Positions 5,289-5,606 of a stretch of 5,606 nt of DNA are shown here, in pieces. Every line of letters begins with the position of its first letter. Positions within the stretch are counted from its first letter, which is position 1. The notes under the pieces were generated by a model, which was not told the DNA's origin, did no database searches, and worked only from the letters and a program-made list of their open reading frames with translations. Both the position numbers and the translations under genes were made by a program. The DNA comes from Planctomycetota bacterium (GTDB lineage Bacteria; Planctomycetota; UBA1135; UBA2386): NCBI GenBank assembly GCA_020425885.1, contig JAGQRA010000204.1:1-5606 (forward strand). Direction: 5' to 3'.

Positions 5289-5606
5289 AGGTGGACCTGG
5301 CGGTGGAGCCGGACCTCACGGTGGCCGAGTTCATCGATGTCCTCGAGCGCTCGACGCTGGCCGAGCGTCGTCCCGTGGACGATCAGGAGCGCATCGCCCG
5401 CATGTTGCGGCATTCGGATCTGATCGTGACCGCACGCGACGAGACCGGCCGGTTGCTCGGCGTGTCGCGGGCGGTCAGCGACTTCGGCTACTGCGTCTAT
5501 GTCTCGGATCTGGCCGTCGATGTGACCGCTCAGGGCAATGGGATCGGGCGCGACCTGCTGCGGCGGACCCATCGCGAGGCCGGGCCCGGGACCACCCTGA
5601 TCCTGA
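5285..5606 (+). CDS. GNAT-family N-acetyltransferase (3' end cut by window edge)
   Basis: The first 107 codons of a gene that runs off the right edge. The protein begins [20 protein letters not shown]. It contains the GNAT core: strand [10 protein letters not shown], then [10 protein letters not shown] (beta-4), then the acetyl-CoA pyrophosphate loop [10 protein letters not shown] at about residues 85-94, which fits motif A (Q/R-x-x-G-x-G/A). The following helix and the start of strand 5 (TTLIL) are present. The pattern resembles small-molecule GNAT enzymes, but the substrate cannot be told. The ATG overlaps the pdxT stop (ATGA) and has a GAGG site 7 nt upstream, so it belongs to the same transcription unit. 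A role in B6 metabolism or in acetylating a PLP-related amine is only a guess. The missing C-terminal part is probably some 30-50 residues. Confidence 0.9.
   Translation, partial: MKVDLAVEPDLTVAEFIDVLERSTLAERRPVDDQERIARMLRHSDLIVTARDETGRLLGVSRAVSDFGYCVYVSDLAVDVTAQGNGIGRDLLRRTHREAGPGTTLIL

Overview
The window is about two-thirds G+C with strongly GC-biased third codon positions. It comes from a bacterium with an outer membrane: one gene encodes an exported beta-barrel protein ending in phenylalanine, the usual BAM-recognised C-terminus. A high-GC proteobacterium, perhaps a gammaproteobacterium, is a reasonable guess. Nothing here fixes the taxonomy, and a PdxS/PdxT vitamin B6 pathway is a minority trait in proteobacteria.

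Layout. Bases 1-166 hold a possible gene tail, a C-tract/hairpin element and the leader of the first complete gene. Bases 167-952 (+) encode a putative lipidated outer-membrane beta-barrel protein. Bases 977-1981 (-) encode an exported PstS-like periplasmic binding protein that converges on the barrel gene with only 24 bp between the stop codons. Bases 1982-2235 are a divergent intergenic region carrying several palindromes and a well-formed promoter whose spacer holds an inverted repeat. From 2236 to the right edge there is a compact co-directional cluster: a MocR/PdxR-type GntR-aminotransferase regulator, pdxS, pdxT and a GNAT acetyltransferase cut by the window edge. Junctions are 7 nt, an 11-nt overlap and a 4-nt ATGA overlap.

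How the genes work together. PdxT releases ammonia from glutamine and channels it to PdxS. PdxS combines it with ribose 5-phosphate and glyceraldehyde 3-phosphate to make pyridoxal 5'-phosphate (PLP) by the DXP-independent route. The regulator has the intact PLP-binding residues of the fold-type I aminotransferase domain, so it probably senses PLP and controls the cluster. Because it is the first gene and has a palindrome inside its own promoter, it probably regulates itself together with the synthase. The role of the GNAT enzyme is unknown, but it looks translationally coupled to pdxT.

The observations most worth checking are the operator/promoter architecture, the near-leaderless TTG start of the regulator, the binding protein that has lost the recognisable phosphate-ligand motifs, and the GNAT gene coupled to PLP synthase. 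I see no tRNA, rRNA, CRISPR array, insertion sequence or convincing intrinsic terminator. The core pathway genes are known families, so I do not claim a wholly new system.
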